In this document: piece after piece, positions 12,174 through 24,169 of the stretch | How the letters are laid out: each line of letters begins with the position of its first letter | Position numbering within the stretch: position 1 is the stretch's first letter | The notes under the pieces: generated by a model | Database searches by the model: none | Told to the model about the DNA's origin: nothing | What the model saw: only the letters and a program-made list of their open reading frames with translations | Program-made: the position numbers and the translations under genes | Origin: Gryganskiella cystojenkinii | Taxonomy: Eukaryota; Mortierellomycota; Mortierellomycetes; Mortierellales; Mortierellaceae | Length of the DNA: 64,000 bases | Direction: 5' to 3' | NCBI GenBank assembly: GCA_015852425.1 | Contig: JAAAIG010000019.1 | Location: forward strand, 51,359 to 115,358

Positions 12174-14808
12174 ATGGCAGACACTTCTTCAACAGCTGCG
12201 GGTAGCAACCCACCGCCAACCTACTACAAATTCATCGGCATGGCCCTCGCTGTTTCAAGCGGTACGACTCACTCTTCACTTGATTCACCATTCTCATTCG
12301 CATTGTCTATTACATGCGCATCCTCATGACCATGCAGTGACTACCCAATCAAACGAATTCAGTGCCTCGACTACACCAGCAATAACAAACGCACTTGCAG
12401 CCAAAGCCTGCGATAACTCTTGCGGACTCCATCTTGAGATATCCTTTCAAGGAACACTTCCCTGCTTGCCTGTCCTGCCTCTCTTTCCTTCGTTCCGCGC
12501 CTTATTTTGCATCCTATCTTTCTCTGTCTCTCTCTCTCTCTCTTTACCCCCTTTTTTTCGCACCACTCTCGTTCCTTGTTCGACAGTTCAACAGCGTCTT
12601 TTTTAACTACGTTTTTTTTGTTTGTGTCATGATTCCTGGGAAGATTGGAATATTTGGGAAATGCGCTGAGTGCGCAAACACAAGGACATCAACAAAAGTG
12701 AGTCGCTGTTGCCATGGAAATTCATCTTGTGCTTTTTTCTAATTTGTGGTTATTTTATTAGGTATCTTTATCGGATCCTCCTTTGTCTTGAAGAAGAAGG
12801 GTCTCCTCCGGAGTAGTGCCATCGCCGGAGAAGGACATGCATACTTACGATCCCCGCTGTGGTGGACAGGAATGGTAATGAGTAAGTTTGGATTTTCTAT
12901 TATTATTATGTTATCAGGTCATCGTTACTCACTCGAGCTAGCGCCACACCGTATTTTTTCGGTCACTAACCTCCCACGTCTTAAAACTACTCTGAACACT
13001 TTCACTTGTTACCTGTAGTGATCATTGGCGAGATTTGCAATTTCGTTGCCTACTCGTTCGCCCCGGCTCTCATCGTTACTCCTCTTGGAGCACTCAGTGT
13101 CGTGGTCTGGTAAGGCTCAGTGGACAGTCTCCTTCAATCGTATCTTTCAGGGACTAAGTCTCCGTCATTCCCCTCGGCTAATCTTCTCACTCCCCTTATC
13201 CTCTATCGTTTCTTGGGTTTGATCCCTACTTGTTTCTCTCTCTATCTCTTCTCTTTGTAAATAGTGCGGTTCTATCATCGTTCATCCTCAAAGAAAAGCT
13301 GAACCTGCATGGCAAGATCGGATGTGCACTTTGTATCGTAGGCGCCGTTGTTATTGTCCTTCATGCCCCTGGTAAGGTTGCTCGTGCTTGACTAGGATGA
13401 AATCTTATGCACATCATGGATATTAGAGGACTAACCTTTACTCCACTTTTGGAATATATGCCGAATGAAAATAGCTCAAGCAGCAGTGACTGACATTGAC
13501 GAGTTTAAGCACTTCGTGATCCAACCTGGTAAGCCAAGGAGAACGGCTATGACAGGCTCAGTGATTTTTTTGCTTTGGATCTTATGTTTGGGCGAAATTC
13601 CATCAACGAACCAAATTGTCGTCATAGAGTGTTTATTTGTGAGCTGTTTGTCGCTGTTCTGGCTCAACTGTGCTTTGACCACAACATGTCATGTCATGGC
13701 CAAACAACACGAGACGGTTGGATACACTAAAGTTGCTAACCCCACTCAACCACTTGATTCCCTGTTAGGATTCCTCGTGTACATGTGCTTGGTCATCCTT
13801 ATCAGTTTGGGAATCGTATGGAAAGTAGCCCCCAAGTATGGCAAGAAACATTTGCTCGTCTACATCACTGTTTGCTCTTTGATCGGGTCCCTTTCTGTCG
13901 TTGCAACCCAGGGTCTTGGCGCTGCGATCGTTCACAACATCACCACAGGAACACCCCAATTCAATCATTGGTTCATCTATGTCACAATCGTTTTTGTGAT
14001 TTGCACACTTATCACAGAAATCAACTATTTGAACAAGGCGCTGAACCTGTTCAACACTGCCATGGTCACACCGGTCTATTATGTCTTCTTCACCAGCGCT
14101 ACCTTGGTCGCGTCCGTGATCCTGTTCCAGGGATTCTCAGCCAGTGCTGGGTCGATTATGACTGTCGTCATGGGATTCTTCGTGATCTGTGCAGGCGTTG
14201 TTCTCCTCCAGACCTCCAAGAATGCGTCACATGCACAAGCACTCAGGAAATCCAAGAGCACACTCGAACTTCATGGAAACGATGACGATGACGACGAGCG
14301 GAGTATGTTTGAAGCTGGCGGCGCCGACAAGCAGGAAGAGTTCGATGATTTGGGACCGGTGGGTCTGCGCGCTGTTCCATTTGATTCAATTCGTCAGATG
14401 GTCCGAGCTAGTACAATGCCCAGTACACCTGCGACACCTGTCACGGTTTTGGTCGGAGTCAACGACAACAATGCCGGCGGCGGCGGTTTGAACAGCATAT
14501 TCGGTCGTCGAAAGAGTAGACGTGCAGGCAATGAATTGACACCTGGGCCTTCTACCACACCATATAGCGCCCTTGACGGTGTTATAGTACAAGATTCGGG
14601 ATCGCATCCAACTGGACCAGCAATTCAAGGCACAGCGCTGATCCCCGTGGCGGAAAAGACTGAGTTTTATGAGGAAGATGGCGCGATTCCTGTCACTTGC
14701 GTTCAGGGCGTAGTCCCTGCGACTATAATCCCTGTTAGCCTTTCTCAAGATGAGAATGGTTCAACAAGGTCCCAGCTTTCCTCGCAGTCTCTGACTCTGC
14801 GTGGATAA
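12174..14808 (+). CDS. NIPA-family magnesium transporter
   Basis: Six exons (12174-12261, 12762-12881, 13019-13109, 13265-13371, 13475-13528, 13769-14808) give 499 residues. Family hallmarks appear in order: [10 protein letters not shown] followed by [14 protein letters not shown], then [42 protein letters not shown] and CSLIGSLSV. These are the helices of the EamA/DMT-like NIPA fold, which carries Mg2+ across plasma or endosomal membranes. After the last helix (around 13,790-14,210 in the DNA) comes a cytosolic tail of roughly 170 residues, acidic then Ser/Thr/Pro-rich, absent from the shorter animal proteins. The intron at 13529-13768 is 240 bp, a multiple of three, and has no in-frame stop; it is removed here because the family sequence is continuous only without it. 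Confidence 0.93.
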
Positions 14809-14972
14809 ACCAAATATGAAAGAAAACAAACCAACCATTTCTTTTCTTTTCTGTGCGCTCTCTCTCTTCTCTTCCCAGCAATTCAACCAAATACAAATTC
14901 TCTTACAAAGCAGTTTGTGCATTTTTCTGCCCAATGTATAATAAAAAAAAGGAAAATCAACACGTTTCTTTT

Positions 14973-16520
14973 CTAAATGACCTCGTAAACATGAATCATC
15001 TTGAGATCCTCCAGTTCATCCTCCATCATCTCTTCAACGAACTCTTCGCCCGTGACCTTGACCTCGATCTCCTTAAGCCAACTCGACACATTTCCGATGG
15101 AGACAGCAGACTCGGACTCTGTTGATGATGACGGCGAAGGTGCAGAAATAGCGCCTGGAGGTTTGGCAGGGACCTTTTTCTTTTTGCTCTTGGGTTTTTT
15201 GCCACCCATATCGAATCCAGCATCCTTGAGTTGATCCTGAAGCGAGGGGATCGTGATCAAAATCGTTCCCTTCTTGTGGCGAATGTTGTTATACAGGAAT
15301 TCCCAAAGTTGACGCTGAATCTCGACAGGGGCAAAGAACTGGAAGACGTTGTTCATGATGATGATATCGGCTCCTTGCACAAGGGTGTCCCTGTTCAACA
15401 AGTTGTCGTGGACGATCTGATTCCCGTAGACAAAAAACACAGCAGGAGATTAAAATGCCATTAGTTCATGACAGGAAGTGTATATGCCGAATCATTTTTC
15501 TGCAGATTGAAAGAAGCCGCAATACCTCAACTCTGTCCTGCATCCTGTGTTTCCGGACCATTTCTTGTTGAAGTTTGCAGAAATAGTCGTTCATCTCGAC
15601 ACCGATAAGCTTCTTGGCATCCGTAAAGAGATATCCAGCATAGAGAACAGCGCCAAGACGAGAACCAACATCCAAGAGGGTCTTGCCCTTGATCTTGTCT
15701 TTGAGCAAGACCTGGAAGAGGAACTGGAGCTGAACCACTGTGGCAGAGTGAGAAATGAAATTGAGGGGTTTCGTGTCCTTAGATCCGCACTTTAAGCAGA
15801 TGTTGCGAGAGAGTTTTCCACTGTCGCAGAGCTCATCGACATCGTCCTCTGTGTACAAGAATCCATCAACGTGGACCACATTATCCTTGGTATATCCTTC
15901 GAACTATTGTTTCCACAAGATAGAACGGTGGTCGAAAAAAAAAAAGAAAAAAAAAGTTCAGCTTTGATATTCGATGGTCGTGCACAATCGTTTGCCTTTG
16001 CTGGAGCCTGTGTTACCTCTTCTGACTTGGGAATGGTGACATGCTCGTTGGGTGCCTCGGCGTTGATGGGCAGACGATCGCGCAAGTCCTGGATGATCTT
16101 GTTGAGACGAAAGATCTTTGATCCTGTGGAGCGTTCGATTGTGCCCGTGTTGGTGTGGTCATGGTTGCATCCTGCATGGTGTTCGTGATCGTGATCCTGA
16201 TCGTGGTCCTGCTCCTTGTTCTGCAAGTCCTCGTACTCTTTGTTCATTTGGTGAAGTCTCTCCTCTATGTCGACAAACATATTTTATAGTTTGGTCAGTA
16301 CCAAAGTAGGATGAATGAGTTGTCCGTCAGTCCGATAGTCCATTGCATTTTTTTTTTTACCGATGGCAACACCGACAAAGGTTTCGAATGAGAGCAACTC
16401 GTCGCCTTCGAGGGTAGCGAGTAGCTCGAGAAAGGAGTCCTTGGCCTTGTCCATGGCGTCCATTGTGATGAATGCTGATGCTTGTCCCAAGAAAAGAACG
16501 AAGGACAGAGCTATCAACAT
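14973..16520 (-). CDS. Class I SAM-dependent methyltransferase with His-rich insert
   Basis: Four coding exons on the minus strand (16520 or 16463 to 16361, 16264-16017, 15903-15526, 15416-14973). The start at 16463 gives 390 residues; the in-frame ATG at 16520 would add 19 hydrophobic residues resembling a signal peptide, which would be odd for this enzyme class. An N-terminal helical region is followed by a stretch alternating His and Asp/Glu, possibly metal-binding. Next come a CxxC (ICLKCGSK) and a Rossmann core with motif I TLLDVGSRLGA, the acidic loop GVEMND, motif IV-like GADIIIMNNVFQ and ILITIPS. A Lys-rich linker and an acidic tail end the protein. The substrate is unknown. It converges on the transporter gene (164 bp apart) and diverges from the hydrolase gene. 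Confidence 0.82.
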
Positions 16521-16870
16521 TTTCACAATACAAAAAACAAACTGTGACTGTCAATGAAATCATTTTGGTGGCGCATCGTCACTCCCTTCCCAGGCAGCCT
16601 GTCAAAAAAAGGCACATCAAAAAAGTGATCGAAGGGAAAAAAATCAGCCTTTGCGGACATGGACCGGTGTGTCGGTGTGTCGGTGTCGGGTCGCCGTATT
16701 AGTTCATGTGTTCGTTCGTTCATCCTTTTGCTTTCGTGATCGCTCGCCTTTTCGGCTCATAAATAGAACAACTTTTTTTTTGTCCTCGCTCTCTCTTTTT
16801 TTTCTGTTTCTTCACATCCACCACTCTCATCACAACTTCTTTCGCTCTCATACACATCATACACACAGCC
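16521..16870. promoter_or_regulatory. Shared bidirectional promoter region
   Basis: About 350 bp separate the divergent methyltransferase and epoxide hydrolase starts. The hydrolase side ends in a CT-rich leader. No specific factor site is identified. Confidence 0.45.
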
Positions 16871-18347
16871 ATGTCCTCTGCTCACATCGACCCTAACAGG
16901 TACTATTAGTTTCCTTCTCTTTGTGCTTGTCAGCTCGCTTCGCAATATGACCAAGCCAAGTTTTTTTTGTTTTTTGTTTTGTTCTCACGCCTCCTCTTCA
17001 CCATGATCTTTTCTCATTTTCGATTTGTAGTTTTACCCACAAGTTTGTTACAACATGCGGAATTAAGTACCGTAAGGAAGCCATACGTAGACATGAAAAA
17101 CGAACACGGGCGTGCTCGACCCTTGAGGACAGAGCTCAAAGCTGACATAAGATATTTTTTTTGCCCCCATTTGGTTTTCTGACAGACTATGTCGAGGAAG
17201 GTGACCCCAACGGTGAACCTCTTCTTCTCGTCCATGGATTCCCGGACCTCTGGTACGGCTGGAGACATCAGATCAAGTTCCTGGCCAACCTCGGATACCG
17301 TGTCATCGTCCCCGATTGCCTTGGATACGGCCAAACAGTAAGCCTTTTTTGAGAGATTTCCAAATGGGCTGAGCTAAATTATCTTGGACACAACGCTCAC
17401 TCAAAACTCAAATATTAGGATTCCCCGCAAGAGCTCAAGTCCTATGGTCTTAAGAGCCTCTGTGATCAGCTTGCCGGTATCCTCGATGCCCTCGATATCC
17501 CTAAGATCACCCTGATCGGTCATGACTGGGGTGGGGCTGTCGTCTGGCGCTTTGGTCTTTACCATCCCCACCGCGTTCATGCCATCATCAGGTATGGAAA
17601 ACGAATATGCCGTTCTGAAGACTCCTTTCAGTGTTAATGGAACGGGAGGTATTTGTCACCCGCACTAACTGGACATGCTGTGTTATGCTATCATTCGAAT
17701 CGATTAGTATTTGCACTCCCTACAACCCTCCTGCGGCCCAATACCGTACTCTCGAGGAGATTGTCAAGGCCGTGCCCGAGTTTGAGTACCAGCTTGGCTT
17801 GGCCAACCCCGACACGGTCGCCAAATGGGATTCGGGCGTAAGTAAAAAATGCGATCGATCGTGATTTTGATCCAAAGACGGCCATAAAAAAAAGAGCGTA
17901 CCAAAGCGGAGATACTAATCACGAAATGGTGTCGCATTTTTTTCCCCCAAAAAAACCATCGAACTATAGGTCGCCGCTATCCTCGGCAACATCTTGGCCA
18001 TGGAGCAATTGAACGACAAGGACTTCGAGTACATCGTCGCCCAGTTTAAGCACTCGGGTTTCCGCGGACCTTTGAACTACTACAAGACTACAAGGATCAA
18101 CTTTGACGATGAACGCAGTGTCGTCGACAACAAGATCATCAACTTGCCAGCTTGGATCATCTTGGCAGAGAATGACATGTTCTTGAGACCTCATATGGCG
18201 GCCAAGATGAAGGATTTCATTCCCCAGCTTAAGAAGACGTCTGTGGAGGCGACCCATTTCGCGATGGTTGAGAAACCGGATGAGATCAACCAGGCACTGA
18301 AGACCTGTCTCGAGGACTTGAAGCAGCGTATCAAGGCGACCCTGTAA
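16871..18347 (+). CDS. Soluble epoxide hydrolase-like alpha/beta hydrolase
   Basis: Six exons (16871-16899, 17031-17071, 17186-17337, 17419-17591, 17708-17837, 17970-18347) give 300 residues, close to the usual length for the family. The oxyanion segment HGFPDLWYGWRHQ and the nucleophile elbow GHDWGG (catalytic Asp) define the epoxide hydrolase branch rather than a serine esterase. The late acid (in AENDMFLRP) and the catalytic His (THFAMVEKP) are in place. Cap-domain Tyr residues (for example NYYKTTR) could protonate the epoxide. There is no signal peptide, so it is probably cytosolic or peroxisomal; the C-terminal KATL is not a clear PTS1. Likely role is hydrolysis of lipid or xenobiotic epoxides to diols. 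Exon 1 carries only nine codons plus two bases. Confidence 0.92.
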
Positions 18348-18999
18348 AAAATATATATTCTTTTTTCTCTTGCACGAATTTTCGAACCAAAACATCGCAC
18401 GAATCTATTTTGAAATAAAAATGAAAAAAATGGAAAGAGGGTAGCCCGATAACATGGTTGTACGCAGTAAAACCAACGTGCGTTACATAGATTGACCCGA
18501 GATTACGTTTTGATTTGCCTCCACCCGAGCTTCGGCAAACAAAGTGCCATTTACCATAGATTTACCCTCGTCCACAAGTTCGATCCTTTACTACAGCATC
18601 CTCATTCATCCCATACGTGATGTTTGTTGTTTTCTCGCCCACACGCCTCGATATCACCTTTCGCCAGGGGTAACGTAAAATGTTCGCGTTCAGTTTGGTC
18701 TGAAATCCTTCTCGGTCCAAATACGGATCTCTTGCCAAAGTTTACCCTGAGAATGATGCCATTGACATGCATATCTATCATTTTCTCTGTCTTTCCTCCA
18801 TCCCCGTATCGCTCTCTTTCTCTCTCCCTCCCCCCCTCCCTCCCTCTCTCTCGCTTGTTCATCTCTTCGTATACCTTTCTTCCGAGTGTTTTCTCTCTTT
18901 CTCTCTCTCTCTATTCTCAATTGACCTGTCTTAGTCCGCTGGTATTTACTCCCCTATCTCCACAGCGCAGCAAAGCCTCAAAGAGCTCAGCCAACAGTA
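18348..18999. other. Intergenic: hydrolase 3' end and CT-rich leader
   Basis: An AT-rich 3' region is followed by a dense CT tract at about 18800-18930, then the deacetylase start. No gene seen. Confidence 0.5.
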
Positions 19000-20271
19000 A
19001 TGCGCACCACGTTTTTCGGCTTGACCTTGGTCATGGCTCTCTTGGTCCCTTCGACCTTGGCAGAGATGAGCAAGAAACAACAAAAGAAATACCCACCTAA
19101 AGATGAGCTACCAGATGTGAACTCGCCCCAGGTCAAGAAGTGGGTCTCCCAAATCGATTGGTCCAAAGTCCCGAAGATTCCTCTCGCCAAAGCCGAGTAC
19201 CCCGAGTGTCCCGATTGTCCCAAAAACAAAAAATTGATTCCTAAGGACGCTTGTTGGTGGACCTGCCATGGATGTGTGGCCAAGGATGATATCGAGGTTT
19301 GTCCCCGACAGAACGCTTGGGGGTTGACTTATGATGATGGTCCCAGTGAGGATACTCCCAGGTTGCTCAAGAAATTGAAGCAGGCCAATGTCACGAGTAC
19401 ATTCTTTGTGGTCGGAAGTCGTGTCCTTGAGCTTCCAGAGACTTTGATCCAGGAGGTCAAGGACGGTCACCATATTGGTCTTCACAGTAAGTGGCGATCT
19501 CACTATCCCTGTTGTCCTATTTGACGGTATCGTGCGCATTCGGGCGAGGAAGTTGATCCAGTTCCTCGATCTCCCTTCCTCTTTTTAGCCTGGTCCCATG
19601 CGGGAATGACCTCGTTGACGAACGAACAGATTGTCGCCGAGGTCAAGTGGGCAGAGCAGATTGTCTTTGACGTGACAGGGCTCCGCACCAAGTATTGGCG
19701 CCCACCCTATGGTGATGTTGATAACCGTGTAAGGGAGATCTTGCGTCAGTTGGGTTATGTGACAGTAATCTGGACCAAGGAGTGGGATTCGAATGATTGG
19801 CAGATCCCCGACAAGACCATCACCAATAAGGAGGTCTTTAGAAACTTCAAGTGGGCACTGTCGAAGGTACCAAAGCTCAAGGGAGGTGTTATCACTCTTG
19901 AACACGATCTCTTCACCCAGACTGTGAATGTTGCAGGACCTCTTTTGGATATGGGTATGAAGCAGGGTCTACAGCCCATGGATATCCCTCAGTGTATGAA
20001 CGATCCCAACCCATACCAGAACTCGCCCAAGCCTGCGGCTGCGAAACCCCCAGTTACCGTCGCAGCCAAGAATGTTCCTCAAAAGCCGCTCGAAGCCCCC
20101 AAGCCCAAGGTGCCGGAACACGAAAAGGAAAACATCCCCTCGGAAGGCACGAACGAGGACAAAACCGCCGTAATTTCAGAGTCTAAGTCGACGTCGGATG
20201 CCCGCAAGAACTTGGGCCTCACTGCCTCCAGCCTTGTCGTCATTGCCGTTTCTGCATTCTTGTCGCTCTAG
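19000..20271 (+). CDS. GPI-anchored chitin deacetylase (carbohydrate esterase family 4)
   Basis: Two exons, 19000-19486 and 19589-20271, give 389 residues. A clear signal peptide (MRTTFFGLTLVMALLVPSTL) leads. All five NodB motifs are present: TYDDGP (general base and metal Asp), HTWSH (metal His pair, reconstructed across the intron), RPPYGDVDNR, WDSNDW and LEHD. A Cys-containing segment (CPDC, CWWTCHGC) precedes the catalytic domain. A Pro/Lys/Ala-rich linker leads to a hydrophobic tail, LGLTASSLVVIAVSAFLSL, which looks like a GPI signal. The enzyme should convert wall chitin to chitosan at the cell surface. Confidence 0.95.
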
Positions 20272-21436
20272 ATCATCCCCCCAAGCATTTCAATCCCTGT
20301 TTTATTGATTAGCACCAACTTCCAACGATAACCCGATTGGTAGTTTATACCCCTTTCCTTTGTAAATATATCCCAAAAAATTCCAGTTAGCTTGCATCTG
20401 TCGCTTGTTGTAGATATCTGATCATGTGCGCGGATCGCAAAGCGATGTTGAAGAAAAAGAGATTTGCCTTGCATGGCGCGTTGTTCTTGCCGCTAATCCC
20501 CAGCTACCTTCCTTTGCACTTTCCAATTCTCTTTTTTTCATTTCACCCCCTCTTTGTCCCTTCTCCTTATCCCTTGCAGGTAGTGCAGAACAGAAGAACG
20601 ATTTTGGGTTGAATTCAAGGAGACATAGCCAGACTACCTTCTTTGCAGTCAACAACTTGCCTCTTTTTCTCTGTCTCTTGTCCTCCCCGTGCCAATGAAC
20701 GCTATCTCATTCACTCACACGGCTCCTCTTTCTCTCTCTCACTTCTCTGTGCTGACAGTTGAGCATTGTCATGTCACTTTTTGTGTCAGGGAGAGAGAGC
20801 GAGGTACGCCATGATTAAAAATGAGGATTCGCTAAGATCCTTATGGGGCAATCGCCCAATAAGCTCTTACAACCCGGATTGAATGGGCTATGGCTTCTCA
20901 TGATGACTACAGCTACAGTAAGGATTCATGATCAATGACGAGCTACTTTTTCTGGTCGTTCTACACAATTTTGTTCGTTTCTCTTCTTCATTCCTCTTTT
21001 TGAACCTGATACCTGATCCCCCTTCCCGTATTTCCTTCGTTACTGCCCCCGGCTCCTACATAATTTTTGACTCTTCGGTCTCCAGCATTTCCATTTCCTT
21101 GGCCCATCGGGCTACCCCTCGTCTTTTACCGTTTGTCCTTGTTCATCCCTCACGCGACTACACCGTTTCTTTTTTTCTACCCAGCTCTCAGCATCTTGCT
21201 TCTTTTCCTTCTCCTCCATTTTCTATCCGTCTTGTTCGTCTCTCTCACGTCCGGGATTCCTTCATCACTGTATGTATTCCATTCTATTTCTTGCTTTAAT
21301 CATTTTGAAAGGAAAGAAAATGGGATATGGATATGAATGTCACTTCAAAACATCGCCAACATTAATCGTCACCGCGTAACTCAATAGGCATTTCTTCTCA
21401 TTCACTACCTTCAGCTTCCTCACCGAGAACTCTCAG
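20272..21436. other. 1.2 kb intergenic stretch without recognised gene
   Basis: Contains the deacetylase 3' region and long pyrimidine-rich blocks at about 20480-20570 and 20960-21290 leading to the next start. The open frames in it mirror the CT bias and lack protein-like composition. Confidence 0.45.
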
Positions 21437-23166
21437 ATGAACGGGGACCTATCAGAGACGATTATCGACTTTGAAGACCAGTTATCGCCTTTCTCGTTGG
21501 TCTCCTTCATACCACCACCAACTTCCACTGCAGAAGTAACAGCGACACGACCTTCACCACGATGCCAACGCGAAGAAGCATCTGAGGAGCATTATAGGGG
21601 AACAGTCCTACAACGAATGTCATGGCTCAGTTTAAACGGTACCGATAGTGCGACAGGGAATACACAACTTCAACACCAACAAGAGCGAGAGCTCTACAGT
21701 CAAGAGCATTTACCAGAAGTTCGGCCATGGCACCAAAGGACGATGATTGGTAGGGATACAATATCAACGAACCGACAGGACAGCAAGGATAGTAACACGA
21801 CGTTGACAGATTCCCCCACCTCTTTACTCTCAAGGAGGTCACAAGAAAATTATCTTTCGAGAGTTTCTTCTTCCTCTGCCGGAAGACAATCGAACCCCAA
21901 ATTCGACACAATCCATACCACCGTGCATAGCACACCGACAAGGACACCATCTTCCTCGTTGGGGTTCAGTTCCCTGCAAAGGAAGGACAGTAAAGCCTCG
22001 ACGACAAGACTTAGTATGTCAACCGGTGCCTGGAGCCCATTCAACAAATTCACTCTCAACATGCCTCCACCCCCTCATTCAATCATCTACGGGGTACCGT
22101 CTGATAAGACGACCTTCACCCCTCCTCAAACAAACCAAAACGAGGGAGGCTTCACCACCGCACCATCTCCTTCTCCCTTCTTATTCCTCAACACGCTCTC
22201 GCCCCTTTCGAAATCATCTCCTTCACTGACATCACTCTCGCGACCATCGCCATCTGGACCTTCAGGATTTTCACTACCGCCATCGTTTCCGCCCACGACC
22301 CCAAAACGATACGTCGATACTCGAAAACGCAATAAGGCCCAGAAGGATGCCTTCAAGACCGCAAAAGTCTTGTTTTCAAACGAACGTACGTTTATTCACT
22401 GGATCAAGTTTGGGATGCTCCTTGGAGCGCTTGCAATGACCTTGCTCAACTTTTCAGCTGAGGGTGCCCAAAGAGGTATGGACGAAGAAGAGGTCTTGTT
22501 GGCTCGCTATGCCGCCAGGGTCGGGAAGCTGGTCGGCGTCGGACTGATGATGATCTGTTTGATCGTTCTTGTCTATGCGGCGTCGATCTATCACTGGCGG
22601 CATATTGGCGTGGTCAACAAACAGGAGAACGAGAGTCGGTATTACGATCGGATTGGACCAACGGCCTTGACCATTGGACTCTTTATTGCCTACGCGTTGA
22701 ACGTTTTTCGTGAGTTATCTTTCTCTATGTCTCCTGATACTCTTCGGACTGCACGATTAACATTTCGTGGTATTCTGACGCTATTATTATTATTATTTTT
22801 TTTTTTGCAATCGCTTCACGTTCAACAGTGACGATCCAAATTACCTCGAGTATGAGCTCTGACTATCAACCTCAGACATTTTACAACCACCATCCAAACA
22901 GCTATTTGCCGCGACCACCGTCTTCAATGCCCTCGTCACCGGCTTTTGATATACCGCCTCTCCCGCCCGGGTCCACGATCCTGATCGACAATGATGACGA
23001 TGATGACGAGGACGATGACTTTGATCTTGATTATCCGCCTTCTCAATTGGAGACAGAGTCAACTTCTATCTCGAGCTTTCCGGAGAGCGCCAACGCAGTG
23101 ACGCAATCGCACTCTTCTGAGCCATCAACAGATAGTGACGATGATGTAGAGGATGAGCAAGAGTGA
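21437..23166 (+). CDS. VTC1: VTC1-domain (DUF202) polyphosphate polymerase subunit with long tails
   Basis: Two exons, 21437-22709 and 22829-23166, give 536 residues. The first 300 or so are Ser/Thr/Pro-rich and disordered. The conserved part follows: FSNERTFIHWIKF entering TM1, a second helix ending AASIYHWR, then YYDRIGPTAL entering TM3. These are the signatures of the three-helix VTC1/DUF202 domain that forms the membrane channel of the vacuolar transporter chaperone complex, which makes polyphosphate. A tail of about 110 residues contains an Asp run. Yeast Vtc1 is only about 130 residues, so both extensions are additions. No SPX or polymerase domain is present, so it is not Vtc2/3/4. An alternative is a DUF202 paralogue of other function. 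Confidence 0.85.
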
Positions 23167-24169
23167 AAAAGTAGGCACTAAACACATGCATATGTAGAAC
23201 GATACAGCGTTGTTCAACTCTCGCGAGGATCCACAGCGGGACTCTTGAAATATCACGTGACGTTACGCCACCAATTTGTATGAGCCTTGAGGAGGAGAAG
23301 GGAGAGTCTGAAATAGCGTTTGCACTCCGGACGGGAGTTTTTATTCTGTCCGAGTTTGAGATGAGTGCCTTGTTTCTCTTTCTCCAAGAACGAAGGGGAG
23401 GGGTTGAGCTCATGGTTCCTTGAGGGCTAGTGCCACATCAACCGTGCACCGGGAGCAACTCAAATGCGTATATCCGGGGGATGAATGGTTTTTTTGAACA
23501 TCATTTGTTAGACCCTGAGAAGAATAATAATAGAAGGAAACCTGGGATTGAAGCTGCTTTTACCATGGGTCCCTCTTCTCGCCCGAGCTTCCATGGTTCT
23601 AGGTCCAATCACTGATTACTTGGTATTTCGTGTTGTCCGAACAGCAAGAAAAAAAAGAAACAGACACCCACCGTCGTTATCGAGAGAAATAAAAGTCCTT
23701 GTAGAGGCAATTGATCCACCATAGAAAAAGCTTTCGCCATAGACAAGCAATGACGGTGGGATTGGCTATTGTTGACGGCAAATAAAATAGAGAGGTTCAA
23801 CAAAAAAATAAAAAAAAAAAGCGCAGACATCCAATTTGTCCTTGAATCCAACAGACCGTCTTTAATTTTTGTGTTCCTCTGTCTTTCTGCATTTCTACTT
23901 CCCCTCTCTTGACTTCCTCCATCCCATAAGCATTCATCAATCTGTTTATCATTCACAACTCTAATCTATTACCCTTGGCATAACTCCCTCCTCGTGAGCT
24001 CTACATCACCGTTCCCTCGACCTCGAGTTTCTAGACCCTTTTTCCTCACGAGTGATATAGTCGTATCACCCCCCCCCCCCCCCCCCCCCCCTCCCCTCTT
24101 GAGGGCTCATTCGTTCAGCCGAGTCCACAACTCCATTTTATTCCCTTCTCGAACTTGCCCCTTCTCATC
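23167..24169. other. 1 kb intergenic stretch with long poly-C run
   Basis: Holds the VTC1-type gene's 3' region, T-rich sequence around 23640-23860, and the leader of the transcription factor, including 23 consecutive C at 24069-24091. No gene recognised. Confidence 0.5.
24069..24091 (+). repeat. Homopolymer of 23 C in the transcription factor leader
   Basis: An uninterrupted C run lies 79 bp upstream of the ATG at 24170; the other strand is a 23-G run able to form a quadruplex. It may be in the 5' untranslated region. Confidence 0.9.

Noticed and set aside
20928..21336. Two overlapping open frames of about 90-120 codons
   Set aside because: Both read through a CT-rich leader; nothing protein-like.
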